Shown here in pieces: positions 39,861-47,902 of a stretch of 64,000 bases of DNA (its first letter is position 1; each line of letters opens with the position of its first letter). Below the pieces are notes generated by a model, which saw nothing but the letters and a program-made list of their open reading frames with translations, made no database searches and was not told the origin of the DNA. Source of the DNA: Pseudomonas kermanshahensis (GTDB taxonomy: Bacteria > Pseudomonadota > Gammaproteobacteria > Pseudomonadales > Pseudomonadaceae). The stretch covers positions 62,001 through 126,000 of the forward strand of contig NZ_JABWRY020000003.1 in the NCBI RefSeq assembly GCF_014269205.2. The letters are read 5' to 3'. The position numbers and the translations under genes are program-made.

Positions 39861-42206
39861 TCAGATAATCCGATTGTTATCCCGCGCCCGCTCAAGCTTG
39901 ATGGCAATGAACTTCGACGTCGGCGTATGGCTGCCATCGCCAATGCTCTCAAGCGGCACCAGCGGGTTCACTTCGGGATAGTAAGCCGCCGCTTGCCCCG
40001 CCGGGATATCGAAGGCCAGCAATGTGAAACCGTGCACGCGGCGCACATGCTCGTCCCCCCATAACGAAACGATGTCGACCTTCTGCCCCGGCTGGAAGCC
40101 CAGGCGGACGATGTCGGCCTCGTTGGCGAACAGCACTTCACGCTGGCCACGCACGCCGCGGTAGCGGTCATCCAGGCCATAGATGGTGGTGTTGTACTGA
40201 TCGTGCGAGCGCATCGACTGCATGATCAGGTCGGGCAACTGGCCGCTGGCCCGCACCCTTTCATCAAGCAAGGTGTCCGGCAACAGGTTGGCCTTGAAGT
40301 TGGCGCGGCCGGTAGCGGTCTTCCATTCGCGGCTGGCGGCGCTGTTGCCCAGGTAAAAGCCCCCCGGTTCACGCAGGCGTTCGTTGAAGCCGCTGAAGCC
40401 GGGGATGGTGTCGCCGATCAGGTCGCGGATGCGGTCGTAATCGGCCACCAGCCAGTGCCAGTCGACCGGTTGTTTGCCCAGGGTGGCGGCGGCGATACCG
40501 GCAACCACCGCAGGCTCCGAGCGCATCTGCGTCGACAGCGGTTTCAACTGGCCGTTGGAGGCATGGACCATGCTGAACGAGTCTTCCACAGTCACCGCTT
40601 GTGGGCCATCGGCCTGCAGGTCGATGTCGGTACGGCCCAGGCACGGCAGGATCAGCGCCTGCTTGCCGTGGACCAGGTGGCTGCGGTTGAGTTTGGTGCT
40701 GATGTGCACGGTCAGTTCGCAGTTGCGCAGCGCCTGCGCGGTGCGCTCGGTGTCTGGCGTGGCTTGGGCAAAGTTGCCGCCCAGCCCGATGAACACCTTG
40801 GCGCGGCCGTCGAGCATGGCGTGTATGGCTTCGACGGTGTTGTGGCCGTTGTGCCGCGGCACGGGGAAGTTGAAGCGCTTTTCGATGGCGTCGAGCAAGG
40901 CCACCGGCGGGCGCTCGTTGATGCCCATGGTGCGGTCGCCCTGGACGTTGCTGTGGCCACGCACCGGGCACAGGCCGGCGCCTGGCGCACCGATGTTGCC
41001 GCGCAGCATCTGCAGGTTGACGATTTCCTGGATGGTCGGCACCGAGTGGCGGTGCTGGGTGATGCCCATCGCCCAGCACATGATCACCCGCTTGCCACGG
41101 CAGTACATGCGCGCGGCCAGCTCGATGTCGGCCAGGGTCAGGCCGGATTGCGCCTGAATGTGTTCCCACGAAGTGGCGTCGACCACGGCCAGGTAGTCAT
41201 CGACGCCGTGGCCATGCTCGGCAATGAAGGCGTGGTCGAAGACCGCAGGCTCGCCGCTGGCCTGGGCTTCGCGTTCCCACTGCAGGACGAACTTGGCCAT
41301 GCCACGCAGCAGCGCCATGTCGCCCCCCAGGGCCGGGCGGAAGAACGCGGTGTTAGTCGGCCGGTCGCTGTTGGTCAACATCTCCAGCGGGTTCTGCGGG
41401 TGCTGGAAGCGCTCCAGGCCGCGCTCTTTCAGCGGGTTGACGCACACCACCTGGGCACCGCGTTTAACCGCATCGCGCAGCGGGTCGAGCATGCGTGGGT
41501 GGTTGGTGCCCGGGTTCTGGCCCCAGACGAAGATCGCATCGGCATGCTCGAAATCGTCGTAGGTGACCGTGCCCTTGCCGACGCCGACGCTCTGCCCCAG
41601 GGCCACGCCGCTGGCTTCGTGGCACATGTTCGAGCAATCCGGGAAGTTGTTGGTGCCGTAGGCGCGCACGAACAATTGGTAGAGGTACGCGGCTTCGTTG
41701 CTGGCACGGCCCGAGGTGTAGAACTCGGCCTGGTCAGGGGTTGCCAGGTTGTTCAGTTCGCGGGCGATCAGGGCAAAGGCCGCCTCCCAACTGATGGGCT
41801 GGTAATGGTCGCGTTGCGCGTCGTACACCATTGGTTCGGTCAGGCGGCCCTGGTACTCCAGCCAGTAATCGCTTTGCTCGCGCAGCGCGCTGACGCTGTA
41901 GCGGGCGAAGAAGGCGGCATCGACGCGGCGCTTGGTGGCTTCCCAGTTGACCGCCTTGGCGCCGTTCTCGCAGAACTTGACCATGCCGCTTTCCGGCGAA
42001 TCGCCCCAGGCGCAGCCAGGGCAGTCAAAGCCGCCATTCTGGTTGGTCTTGAGCAGGGCGCGAATGTTCTTCAGTGCATTGTCGCTGCCGACCCAGGCCT
42101 TGGCCACGCTGCGCAACGCCCCCCAGCCACCGGCGGGGCCGTGGTAGGGCTTGTAGCGAGGGGAGGAGGCTGGGGCGTTGTCCGGGAGGTGCTGGTACGA
42201 GGTCAC
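39861..42206 (-). CDS. FdhF/YdeP-family molybdopterin oxidoreductase
   Basis: A 781-residue cytoplasmic molybdoenzyme of the formate-dehydrogenase-like YdeP group. The N-terminal segment GGFDCPGCAWGD...KFCENGAKAVNWEATKRRVDAAFF is typical. Molybdopterin-binding blocks include SNMCHEASGVALGQSVG, FVWGQNPGTNHPRML and PVRGHSNVQGDRTMGI. The GTG at 42206, six bases after the fdhD stop and preceded by GGCGGAG, is preferred to the longer open frame that overlaps fdhD. The reaction is unknown; E. coli YdeP is linked to acid resistance. FdhD, encoded just upstream, would sulfurate its cofactor. Confidence 0.88.
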   Translation of the reverse strand: MTSYQHLPDNAPASSPRYKPYHGPAGGWGALRSVAKAWVGSDNALKNIRALLKTNQNGGFDCPGCAWGDSPESGMVKFCENGAKAVNWEATKRRVDAAFFARYSVSALREQSDYWLEYQGRLTEPMVYDAQRDHYQPISWEAAFALIARELNNLATPDQAEFYTSGRASNEAAYLYQLFVRAYGTNNFPDCSNMCHEASGVALGQSVGVGKGTVTYDDFEHADAIFVWGQNPGTNHPRMLDPLRDAVKRGAQVVCVNPLKERGLERFQHPQNPLEMLTNSDRPTNTAFFRPALGGDMALLRGMAKFVLQWEREAQASGEPAVFDHAFIAEHGHGVDDYLAVVDATSWEHIQAQSGLTLADIELAARMYCRGKRVIMCWAMGITQHRHSVPTIQEIVNLQMLRGNIGAPGAGLCPVRGHSNVQGDRTMGINERPPVALLDAIEKRFNFPVPRHNGHNTVEAIHAMLDGRAKVFIGLGGNFAQATPDTERTAQALRNCELTVHISTKLNRSHLVHGKQALILPCLGRTDIDLQADGPQAVTVEDSFSMVHASNGQLKPLSTQMRSEPAVVAGIAAATLGKQPVDWHWLVADYDRIRDLIGDTIPGFSGFNERLREPGGFYLGNSAASREWKTATGRANFKANLLPDTLLDERVRASGQLPDLIMQSMRSHDQYNTTIYGLDDRYRGVRGQREVLFANEADIVRLGFQPGQKVDIVSLWGDEHVRRVHGFTLLAFDIPAGQAAAYYPEVNPLVPLESIGDGSHTPTSKFIAIKLERARDNNRII

Positions 42207-42211
42207 GGCTG

Positions 42212-43042
42212 TTACGACTCCGCCGCTGGGCTGTAGACCCGCGGTGCGCTGTGCTTGGGCAAGTGGATGAGGTTGAGGTTGTGCTTGCGTGCCCATTGCA
42301 GGGCAAGGCCGGTGGGCGCCGACAGGCTGACCAGGGTCTGGATGCCGGCACGCAGGACCTTCTGGATCAGCTCCAGGCTGCAGCGGCTGGTGACGATGGC
42401 CAGGCCGCCTTCACTGTCGATGCCTTGGCGCAGCAGGGCGCCGATCAGTTTGTCGAGGGCGTTGTGCCGGCCAATGTCCTCGCGGCCGAGCAACAGCTCG
42501 CCGTTACGGTCCATGAACAGTGCGGCATGCACCGCGCCGCAATGCTGGCCTAGCGGCTGGAAGGCGTCGATGCGCTGGCGCAGGCCAGCCAGCCAGTGCG
42601 CGGGCGGCAGTGGCGCGCCGGGCAGTTCGGCAAGCTCTGGCAGTGCCTGCTCCAGGGCTTCGACCCCGCACAGGCCGCAGCCGCTGGTGCCGGCCAGTTG
42701 GCGGCGCTGGTTTTTCAGGTTCCAGAAGGCGCGGCTGGAGATTTCCAGGTCGGCGTACATCGCCGAACCGCTGCCAGAAAGCTTGAGGTCATAGATTTCC
42801 TGGGTGCCTTCGACAATCCCGCTGCCGACGCTGAAACCGACCGCAAAGTCTTCCAGGTCGGTCGGGCTCACCAGCATTACGGCCTGATTGAGGCCGTTGA
42901 AGGCGATGGCCAGGGCCACTTCTTCGGCCAGTGGCGTGCTGGCGCGCTCGGCGTCGCTGAGCTGGACGTATTCGTAGGTGTTGCTGGCGGCGGGCAAGGC
43001 CAAAGGCGATGAGGCCGCGCAGACCGGAGGTTTGCTGTTCAT
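42212..43042 (-). CDS. fdhD: FdhD, sulfurtransferase for molybdenum cofactor
   Basis: A 276-residue protein required for active formate dehydrogenases: it passes sulfur from IscS to the molybdenum cofactor. The two functional cysteines are at 122 and 125 in AGTSGCGLCGVEAL. ALAIAFNGLNQAVMLVSPTDLEDFAVGFS and EDIGRHNALDKLIGALL are family blocks. It is the first gene of the two-gene unit with the YdeP-type enzyme, implying that enzyme is its client. Confidence 0.94.
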   Translation of the reverse strand: MNSKPPVCAASSPLALPAASNTYEYVQLSDAERASTPLAEEVALAIAFNGLNQAVMLVSPTDLEDFAVGFSVGSGIVEGTQEIYDLKLSGSGSAMYADLEISSRAFWNLKNQRRQLAGTSGCGLCGVEALEQALPELAELPGAPLPPAHWLAGLRQRIDAFQPLGQHCGAVHAALFMDRNGELLLGREDIGRHNALDKLIGALLRQGIDSEGGLAIVTSRCSLELIQKVLRAGIQTLVSLSAPTGLALQWARKHNLNLIHLPKHSAPRVYSPAAES

Positions 43043-43216
43043 CGGGGCTGACTACCGGCGGCTTTTTGATAGCACAAGCCTAGGCCTGTGGGCCGGTCAC
43101 GTCTAATCGCTAGGGTCTATGCCGTGATAGACCGCGTCGATTGGTCGCAGTGGGGCAGGCCGAGCAATCCTGGCCTAGACTCCTGGCTCCGAGGTTTTAT
43201 CAACAAGGAGAGCGCA

Positions 43217-43657
43217 ATGAGCCTGTTCAGTTTTGTGAAGGAAGCCGGCGAGAAGTTGATCGACCTGCTGACCCCCGGCAATGCCAATGCCGAGGAGCAG
43301 CTCAAGGAGCATGTGCAAAAGGTTGGCCTGGGTAATCCGAACATCACCGCCACTGTAGAAGGCGACAAGATCATCCTCAAGGGTGAGGTGGCCAGCCAGG
43401 AGGAGAAGGAGAAGATCATTCTGGCGGCGGGCAACATCAGTGGTGTGGCCAGCGTTGACGATCAGATCAAGGTAACAGGGCCAGTCGTTCAGGCTGCGCG
43501 GTTCGTTACCGTTAAAAAGGGTGACACCCTTTCAGCCATTGCTCTAGTTGTGTATGGCAATGGCAACCAGTACAACAAGATCTTCGAGGCGAACAAGCCG
43601 ATGCTCACGCACCCGGACAAGATCTACCCGGGGCAGGTGTTGCGTATTCCGGACTGA
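43217..43657 (+). CDS. BON-LysM protein, Kbp/YgaU-like
   Basis: A 146-residue cytoplasmic-looking protein (no signal peptide). A BON domain spans about residues 20-85 (NPNITATVEGDKIILKGEVASQEE) and a LysM domain about 95-143 (FVTVKKGDTLSAIALVVYGNGNQYNKIFEANKPML). The layout and length match E. coli YgaU/Kbp, a K+-binding protein. Start chosen at 43217, after AAGGAGAGC. Potassium binding is by homology only. Confidence 0.88.
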   Translation: MSLFSFVKEAGEKLIDLLTPGNANAEEQLKEHVQKVGLGNPNITATVEGDKIILKGEVASQEEKEKIILAAGNISGVASVDDQIKVTGPVVQAARFVTVKKGDTLSAIALVVYGNGNQYNKIFEANKPMLTHPDKIYPGQVLRIPD

Positions 43658-43680
43658 TAGATCTCTGTAGGCTGTGCCGG

Positions 43681-43760
43681 CCCTTTCGCGGGGCAAGCCC
43701 ACAGGTATCCCGCAACACTGTAATTTTGCGGGATACCTGTGGGCTTGCCCCGCGAAAGGG
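43681..43760. repeat. REPIN with perfect 35-bp arms
   Basis: CCCTTTCGCGGGGCAAGCCC continues into ACAGGTATCCCGCAA, and its exact complement follows after a 10-base loop. The inner 15 bases are not normal REP sequence, so the palindrome extends unusually far inward. Convergent gap between the BON-LysM gene and yrfG. Confidence 0.9.
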
Positions 43761-43763
43761 CCC

Positions 43764-44426
43764 TCACAGGCCTGCCAGCAAATCCCGGTAATCCTCGACC
43801 GCTGCAAACTCCTGGGTGTCGCGAGGTGCCGCCTGGCTATCGGGCTGGCGCACCGCCAGCAAATGCCCCACGCCAAACCGCTGGGCACTGCGCAAAATCG
43901 CCAATGTGTCATCGATGAACAGGCTGCGCGCAGGCTCAAAGCCGATATCCGCCTGCAAGGCATCCCAAAACTGTGGGCTCTCTTTCGGGTAGCCATAATC
44001 ATGCGAACTGATCAGGCGCTCGAAATACGGCGCCAGTTCCACCCGCTCCAGCTTCAGTGACAGCGAGTCACGGTGGGCATTGGTGATCATCACCACGCGT
44101 TTGCCTGCCTGACGGATGGCTGCCAGGAAGGTGTCGGCGTCGGGGCGCAGGGCGATCAGGTCGGCGATCTCGCGTTTCAGTTCGCGGATCGGCAGCTTCA
44201 GTTCACGGCTCCAGAAGTCCAGGCAGTACCAGTTGAGCGTGCCAGCATTGCGCTCGAACAAAGGCTGCAGCTCCATTTCCGCCATGGCTCGGCTCACGCC
44301 ATGCAGCTCGGCATAGCGCTGGGGCAGGTGCTCCAGCCAGAAGCGGTTGTCGTAGTGCAGGTCGAGCAGCGTGCCGTCCATGTCCAGCAGGACAGTATCG
44401 ATGGCAGACCAGGGAAGAACAGGCAT
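43764..44426 (-). CDS. yrfG: HAD-family GMP/IMP nucleotidase
   Basis: A 220-residue haloacid-dehalogenase phosphatase. The nucleophile and acid pair Asp15/Asp17 are in LLDMDGTLLD; motif II is VVMITNAHRDS and motif IV SLFIDDTLAILRSA. E. coli YrfG dephosphorylates purine nucleotides such as GMP and IMP. Divergent from nudE, as in other pseudomonads. Confidence 0.9.
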   Translation of the reverse strand: MPVLPWSAIDTVLLDMDGTLLDLHYDNRFWLEHLPQRYAELHGVSRAMAEMELQPLFERNAGTLNWYCLDFWSRELKLPIRELKREIADLIALRPDADTFLAAIRQAGKRVVMITNAHRDSLSLKLERVELAPYFERLISSHDYGYPKESPQFWDALQADIGFEPARSLFIDDTLAILRSAQRFGVGHLLAVRQPDSQAAPRDTQEFAAVEDYRDLLAGL

Positions 44427-44490
44427 GGGAAACTCTCGTTCAGTCGGCTAGCCACGGTATAGTAACCCGTTCACGCCAAGGAGCTGCCCC

Positions 44491-45057
44491 ATGCGCCAGA
44501 AACCCACCGTCCTTAACCGCGAAATCGTCGCCAGCAGCCGCCTGTTCCGCGTCGAGGCCGTGCAATTGCGCTTCAGTAACGGTGCCGAGCGCACGTATGA
44601 ACGCTTGGTCGGCCGGGGCAATGGTTACGGGGCGGTGATGATCGTGGCCATGCTCGATGCCGAGCATGCCGTGCTGGTCGAGGAGTACTGCGGCGGCACG
44701 GACGAATACGAGCTGTCGCTGCCCAAGGGCTTGATCGAGCCAGGCGAAGACGTGCTGGCAGCGGCGGACCGCGAACTCAAGGAAGAAGCCGGCTTTGGTG
44801 CGCGGCAGCTGGAACACCTGACCGAGTTGTCGCTGTCGCCGGGCTACATGAGCCAGAAGATCCAGGTGGTGCTGGCCACCGACCTGTATGAAGAACGCCT
44901 TGAGGGCGACGAACCAGAGCCCATGGGCGTCGACAAGGTCAACCTGCGCGAGCTGTCGGCGCTGGCCATGCACCCGCAATTTACCGAGGGCCGTGCCTTG
45001 GCGGCGCTGTACCTGGCGCGCGATCTGCTGATGCAGCGGGGGCTGCTGGAGCTATGA
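44491..45057 (+). CDS. nudE: ADP-compounds hydrolase NudE
   Basis: A 188-residue Nudix hydrolase cleaving ADP-ribose, NADH and diadenosine polyphosphates. The Nudix box runs from Gly80 to about 103 (GLIEPGEDVLAAADRELKEE plus AGFG), with the essential RELKEE glutamates. An AAGGAGC ribosome site precedes the ATG. It overlaps cysQ by 4 bases. Confidence 0.94.
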   Translation: MRQKPTVLNREIVASSRLFRVEAVQLRFSNGAERTYERLVGRGNGYGAVMIVAMLDAEHAVLVEEYCGGTDEYELSLPKGLIEPGEDVLAAADRELKEEAGFGARQLEHLTELSLSPGYMSQKIQVVLATDLYEERLEGDEPEPMGVDKVNLRELSALAMHPQFTEGRALAALYLARDLLMQRGLLEL

Positions 45058-45890
45058 ACGACCTGCAACTGATGCACGAAGTGGTCAAGCTGGCCCATCT
45101 AGCGGGCGAGGCGATTCTGCCGTTCTGGCGGGCCGACGTGGCGGTGACAAACAAGGCCGACGATTCCCCGGTGACCGCCGCCGACCTGGCCGCCCACCGG
45201 ATCATCGCTGATGGGCTGTTGGCGCTGGCCCCACAGATCCCCGTGCTGTCCGAGGAGGACTGCAACATTTCGCTGGTCGAGCGCCAGGGCTGGAGCCGCT
45301 GGTGGCTGGTCGACCCGCTGGACGGCACCAAGGAATTCATTGCGGGCAGTGAAGAGTTCACGGTCAACATCGCCCTGATCGAAAACGGCGTGGTGGTGTT
45401 TGGTGTGGTCTCGATGCCGACCAACGGGCGTTGCTACTTGGGTGGGCGCCAGTTGGGTGCGTGGCGTGCCGAGGCGGGGGAAGCTGCCCAGCCAATCCAG
45501 GTGCGTAACGCACCGCCTGCCGAAGGCCGTTTCACGGTGGTGGCCAGCCGTCGCCATTCCAGCCCCGAGCAAGAGGCGCTGTTGGCAGGGTTAGGGGCGG
45601 CGGTGGGTGAGCTGGACCTGGCCAATATCGGCAGCTCGTTGAAGTTCTGCCTGCTGGCCGAAGGCAGCGCCGATTGCTACCCGCGCCTGGCGCCGACGTC
45701 GCAGTGGGATACCGCCGCTGCACAGGGCGTATTGGAGGGGGCCGGTGGCGAAGTGATCGGGCTGGATGGCCAGCCGTTCACCTACCCGGCGCGTGAATCC
45801 CTGCTCAATCCATTCTTCCTGGCCTTGCCCCGCACAGCCGCCTGGCGCCAAGCCTTGATAGATCTGGCGTGTAAAGAACAAAACGCTTAA
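45054..45890 (+). CDS. cysQ: 3'(2'),5'-bisphosphate nucleotidase CysQ
   Basis: A 278-residue Li+-sensitive phosphatase of the inositol-monophosphatase fold. Metal ligands are in SEEDC (66-70) and DPLDGTKEF (87-95), with a late Asp in TSQWDTAAAQGVLEGAGG. It clears 3'-phosphoadenosine phosphate, the by-product of PAPS-dependent sulfate reduction, so it belongs functionally with the sulfur genes. Co-translated with nudE. Confidence 0.94.
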   Translation: MNDLQLMHEVVKLAHLAGEAILPFWRADVAVTNKADDSPVTAADLAAHRIIADGLLALAPQIPVLSEEDCNISLVERQGWSRWWLVDPLDGTKEFIAGSEEFTVNIALIENGVVVFGVVSMPTNGRCYLGGRQLGAWRAEAGEAAQPIQVRNAPPAEGRFTVVASRRHSSPEQEALLAGLGAAVGELDLANIGSSLKFCLLAEGSADCYPRLAPTSQWDTAAAQGVLEGAGGEVIGLDGQPFTYPARESLLNPFFLALPRTAAWRQALIDLACKEQNA

Positions 45891-45908
45891 CCCCGCGCCT
45901 CATGATCC

Positions 45909-45995
45909 TGTGGGAGCGGGTTTACCCGCGAAGAAGCCAAACCGGTTTCTGGCACCGGCTTCGCCGGTGTTCGCGGGTAAACCCGCTCCCACAGA
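45909..45995. repeat. REPIN, GGGTAAACCC variant
   Basis: Inverted REPs with stem GTGGGAGCGGGTTTACCCGCGAA, the family often described for P. putida. The spacer contains its own nested palindrome, CACCGGCTTCGCCGGTG. Convergent gap between cysQ and a thioesterase gene. Confidence 0.88.
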
Positions 45996-46040
45996 GCCCC
46001 TGCTAGGTCAGCAGGCGCTGTTTCGGTCTATGCGTGTGCG

Positions 46041-46496
46041 TCAGCGGTGCAGCACGTACTGGCCGCTGAATTTCACGGCAGGCTCGTCACTGCCGGCATT
46101 GCTGACGGTGGTTTCCAGCGTCAAACGCGCCCGGCCGCGGCGCTGGTACATCGCCACGAAGCGTTCCCAAGCCTTCTCGTCCGGCGCCGCACAACGGGCC
46201 ACCGCCGCGCCGGTGACCGGCAGCGGATAGCTGATCTGCCCTTCCTGAATGACGATATGCCCGTCATCAATGCCCAGCTCGCGCAAGCGCAGGTGCAGCC
46301 ACCCCCAACCCACCAGCACCGCGGCGCAGTACAGGCTGCCGCCGAACATGGTGCTCTTGTGGTTGACGTTGGCTGCCAGCGGCAGTTGCAGGCGCAGGGT
46401 GTGCTGTTGCCAATCGATGACCTCCAGGCCCATTTCGCGGGTCAGAGGGATGTCGCTGTGCAGTACGGATTGCAGGTACTGGCTGTCGCTGCTCAT
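46041..46496 (-). CDS. YiiD C-terminal-type thioesterase
   Basis: A 151-residue hot-dog protein of the YiiD_C putative thioesterase family. Recognisable blocks are MGLEVIDWQQHTLRLQLPLAANVNHKSTMFGGSLYCAAVL and a C-terminal GRARLTLETTVSN. It overlaps the end of the DctD-like gene by 4 bases and is the last gene of the seven-gene minus-strand run. Substrate unknown. Confidence 0.83.
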   Translation of the reverse strand: MSSDSQYLQSVLHSDIPLTREMGLEVIDWQQHTLRLQLPLAANVNHKSTMFGGSLYCAAVLVGWGWLHLRLRELGIDDGHIVIQEGQISYPLPVTGAAVARCAAPDEKAWERFVAMYQRRGRARLTLETTVSNAGSDEPAVKFSGQYVLHR

Positions 46497-47902
46497 GGAC
46501 GGTTGTCCTCCTGGTCGTCGTGCCCGCCACTGCCACCGTCAAAATTGAGGCTGTGTTTGCGTAATTTGTCATGCAGGGTCTTGCGGGGGATGCCCAGCGC
46601 TTCGGCCAGGCTGCGCATCGAGCTGTGCGGCTGGGAAAGCTCGGCGGCGATCAGCGAGCGCTCGAACTGTTCGACCTGTTCGCTGAGGTTGCCGGTCAAT
46701 ACCGCCGCCGTGGGCGTTGCCGCAGCGGGCGCCTGGCCGTCGAGGGCAAGCTCCAGGCCAAGGGCGAAGCGCTCGGCGACGTTCTGTAGCTCACGCACGT
46801 TGCCCGGCCAGTCGTGGCGCAGCAATAAGGCGCGCTGGGCCGGCTGCAGGGTGTGCGGCGGCAAGCCGTGGCGCTGGCTGGCGGCGTCGGCAAAGTGCTG
46901 GAACAACACCAAAATGTCATCGCCACGCTCGCGCAGCGGGGGGATGCGCAGCGGCGCCACGTTCAGGCGGTAATACAGGTCGGCCCGGAAGCGCCCTTGG
47001 TCAGCGGACTGACGCAGGTCTTCCTTGGTGGCGGCGATGATGCGGATATCCAACGGGATCAACTGGTTGCCGCCCAGGCGTTCGACCACCCGCTCCTGCA
47101 GCATGCGCAGCAGCTTCACCTGAACATCCAGGCTCATGCTCTCGATTTCATCGAGGAACAGCGTGCCGCCATTGGCGAATTCGAACTTGCCGATACGCCG
47201 CTTCTGCGCGCCGGTGAAGGCGCCGGGTTCGTGGCCAAACAGCTCGCTCTCGACCACCGATTCGGCCAATGCCCCGGCGTTGATGGCCACGAAGGGCCCG
47301 TCGCGGCGGCTAGAAAGGTCGTGCAGGGCGCGGGCCACCACCTCTTTGCCGGCGCCAGTCTCACCCAGAATCAGCACATCGGCACGGGTGCCGGCCAAAG
47401 CGCCGATCTGCTCACGCAGGCGTAGCATCGTCGGTGACTGGCCCACCAGGCGGGTGGCCAGTTGCTGACGGTCGCTCAAGGCCAGGCGCAGGCTGCGGTT
47501 GTCCAGCACCAGGCGGCGCAGGGCCAGGGCGCGGCGCACGCTGTCGAGCAGGGCGTCGCTGGCGAACGGCTTTTCGAGGAAGTCATAGGCGCCGGCACGC
47601 ATGGCCTGTACCGCCAGCGGCACATCGCCGTGGCCAGTAATCAGCAGCACAGGCAGTTCGCTGTCGCGGCCGTGCAGTTGCTCCAGCAGTTGCAGGCCAT
47701 CGATGCCCGGCATGCGGATGTCGCTGACCACCACACCGGGCCAGTCGGCTTCGATGCGCTCGGCCAGGCCTTGGGCATCGGCCAGCGCCACCACCTTGAG
47801 CCCGGCAAGGTCCAGGGTCTGGCTCAGGGCTTGGCGCAGGTGCGGGTCGTCGTCGACCAGAATGACCTGGGCTTGGCTGTCGATCAGTGTCTCGGGGCTC
47901 AT
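46493..47902 (-). CDS. dctD: DctD-like sigma-54-dependent response regulator
   Basis: A 469-residue NtrC-family activator. Receiver Asp61 is in VVVSDIRMPGIDG. The AAA+ domain has Walker A GETGAGKE (180-187), the sigma-54-contacting GAFTGA (227-232) and FLDEIESMSLDVQ. A Fis-type helix-turn-helix ends the protein (MRSLAEALGIPRKTLHDKLRKH). It is paired by a 4-base overlap with the kinase upstream. The dctD name follows the conserved rml-dctBD gene order seen in P. aeruginosa. The C4-dicarboxylate transporter genes are not beside it here, so targets must lie elsewhere. Confidence 0.88.
   Translation of the reverse strand: MSPETLIDSQAQVILVDDDPHLRQALSQTLDLAGLKVVALADAQGLAERIEADWPGVVVSDIRMPGIDGLQLLEQLHGRDSELPVLLITGHGDVPLAVQAMRAGAYDFLEKPFASDALLDSVRRALALRRLVLDNRSLRLALSDRQQLATRLVGQSPTMLRLREQIGALAGTRADVLILGETGAGKEVVARALHDLSSRRDGPFVAINAGALAESVVESELFGHEPGAFTGAQKRRIGKFEFANGGTLFLDEIESMSLDVQVKLLRMLQERVVERLGGNQLIPLDIRIIAATKEDLRQSADQGRFRADLYYRLNVAPLRIPPLRERGDDILVLFQHFADAASQRHGLPPHTLQPAQRALLLRHDWPGNVRELQNVAERFALGLELALDGQAPAAATPTAAVLTGNLSEQVEQFERSLIAAELSQPHSSMRSLAEALGIPRKTLHDKLRKHSLNFDGGSGGHDDQEDNRP

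Noticed and set aside
40203..42236. A 677-codon plus-strand open frame opposite the YdeP-type gene
   Set aside because: It is antisense to conserved molybdopterin motifs and has no recognisable domain or ribosome site.
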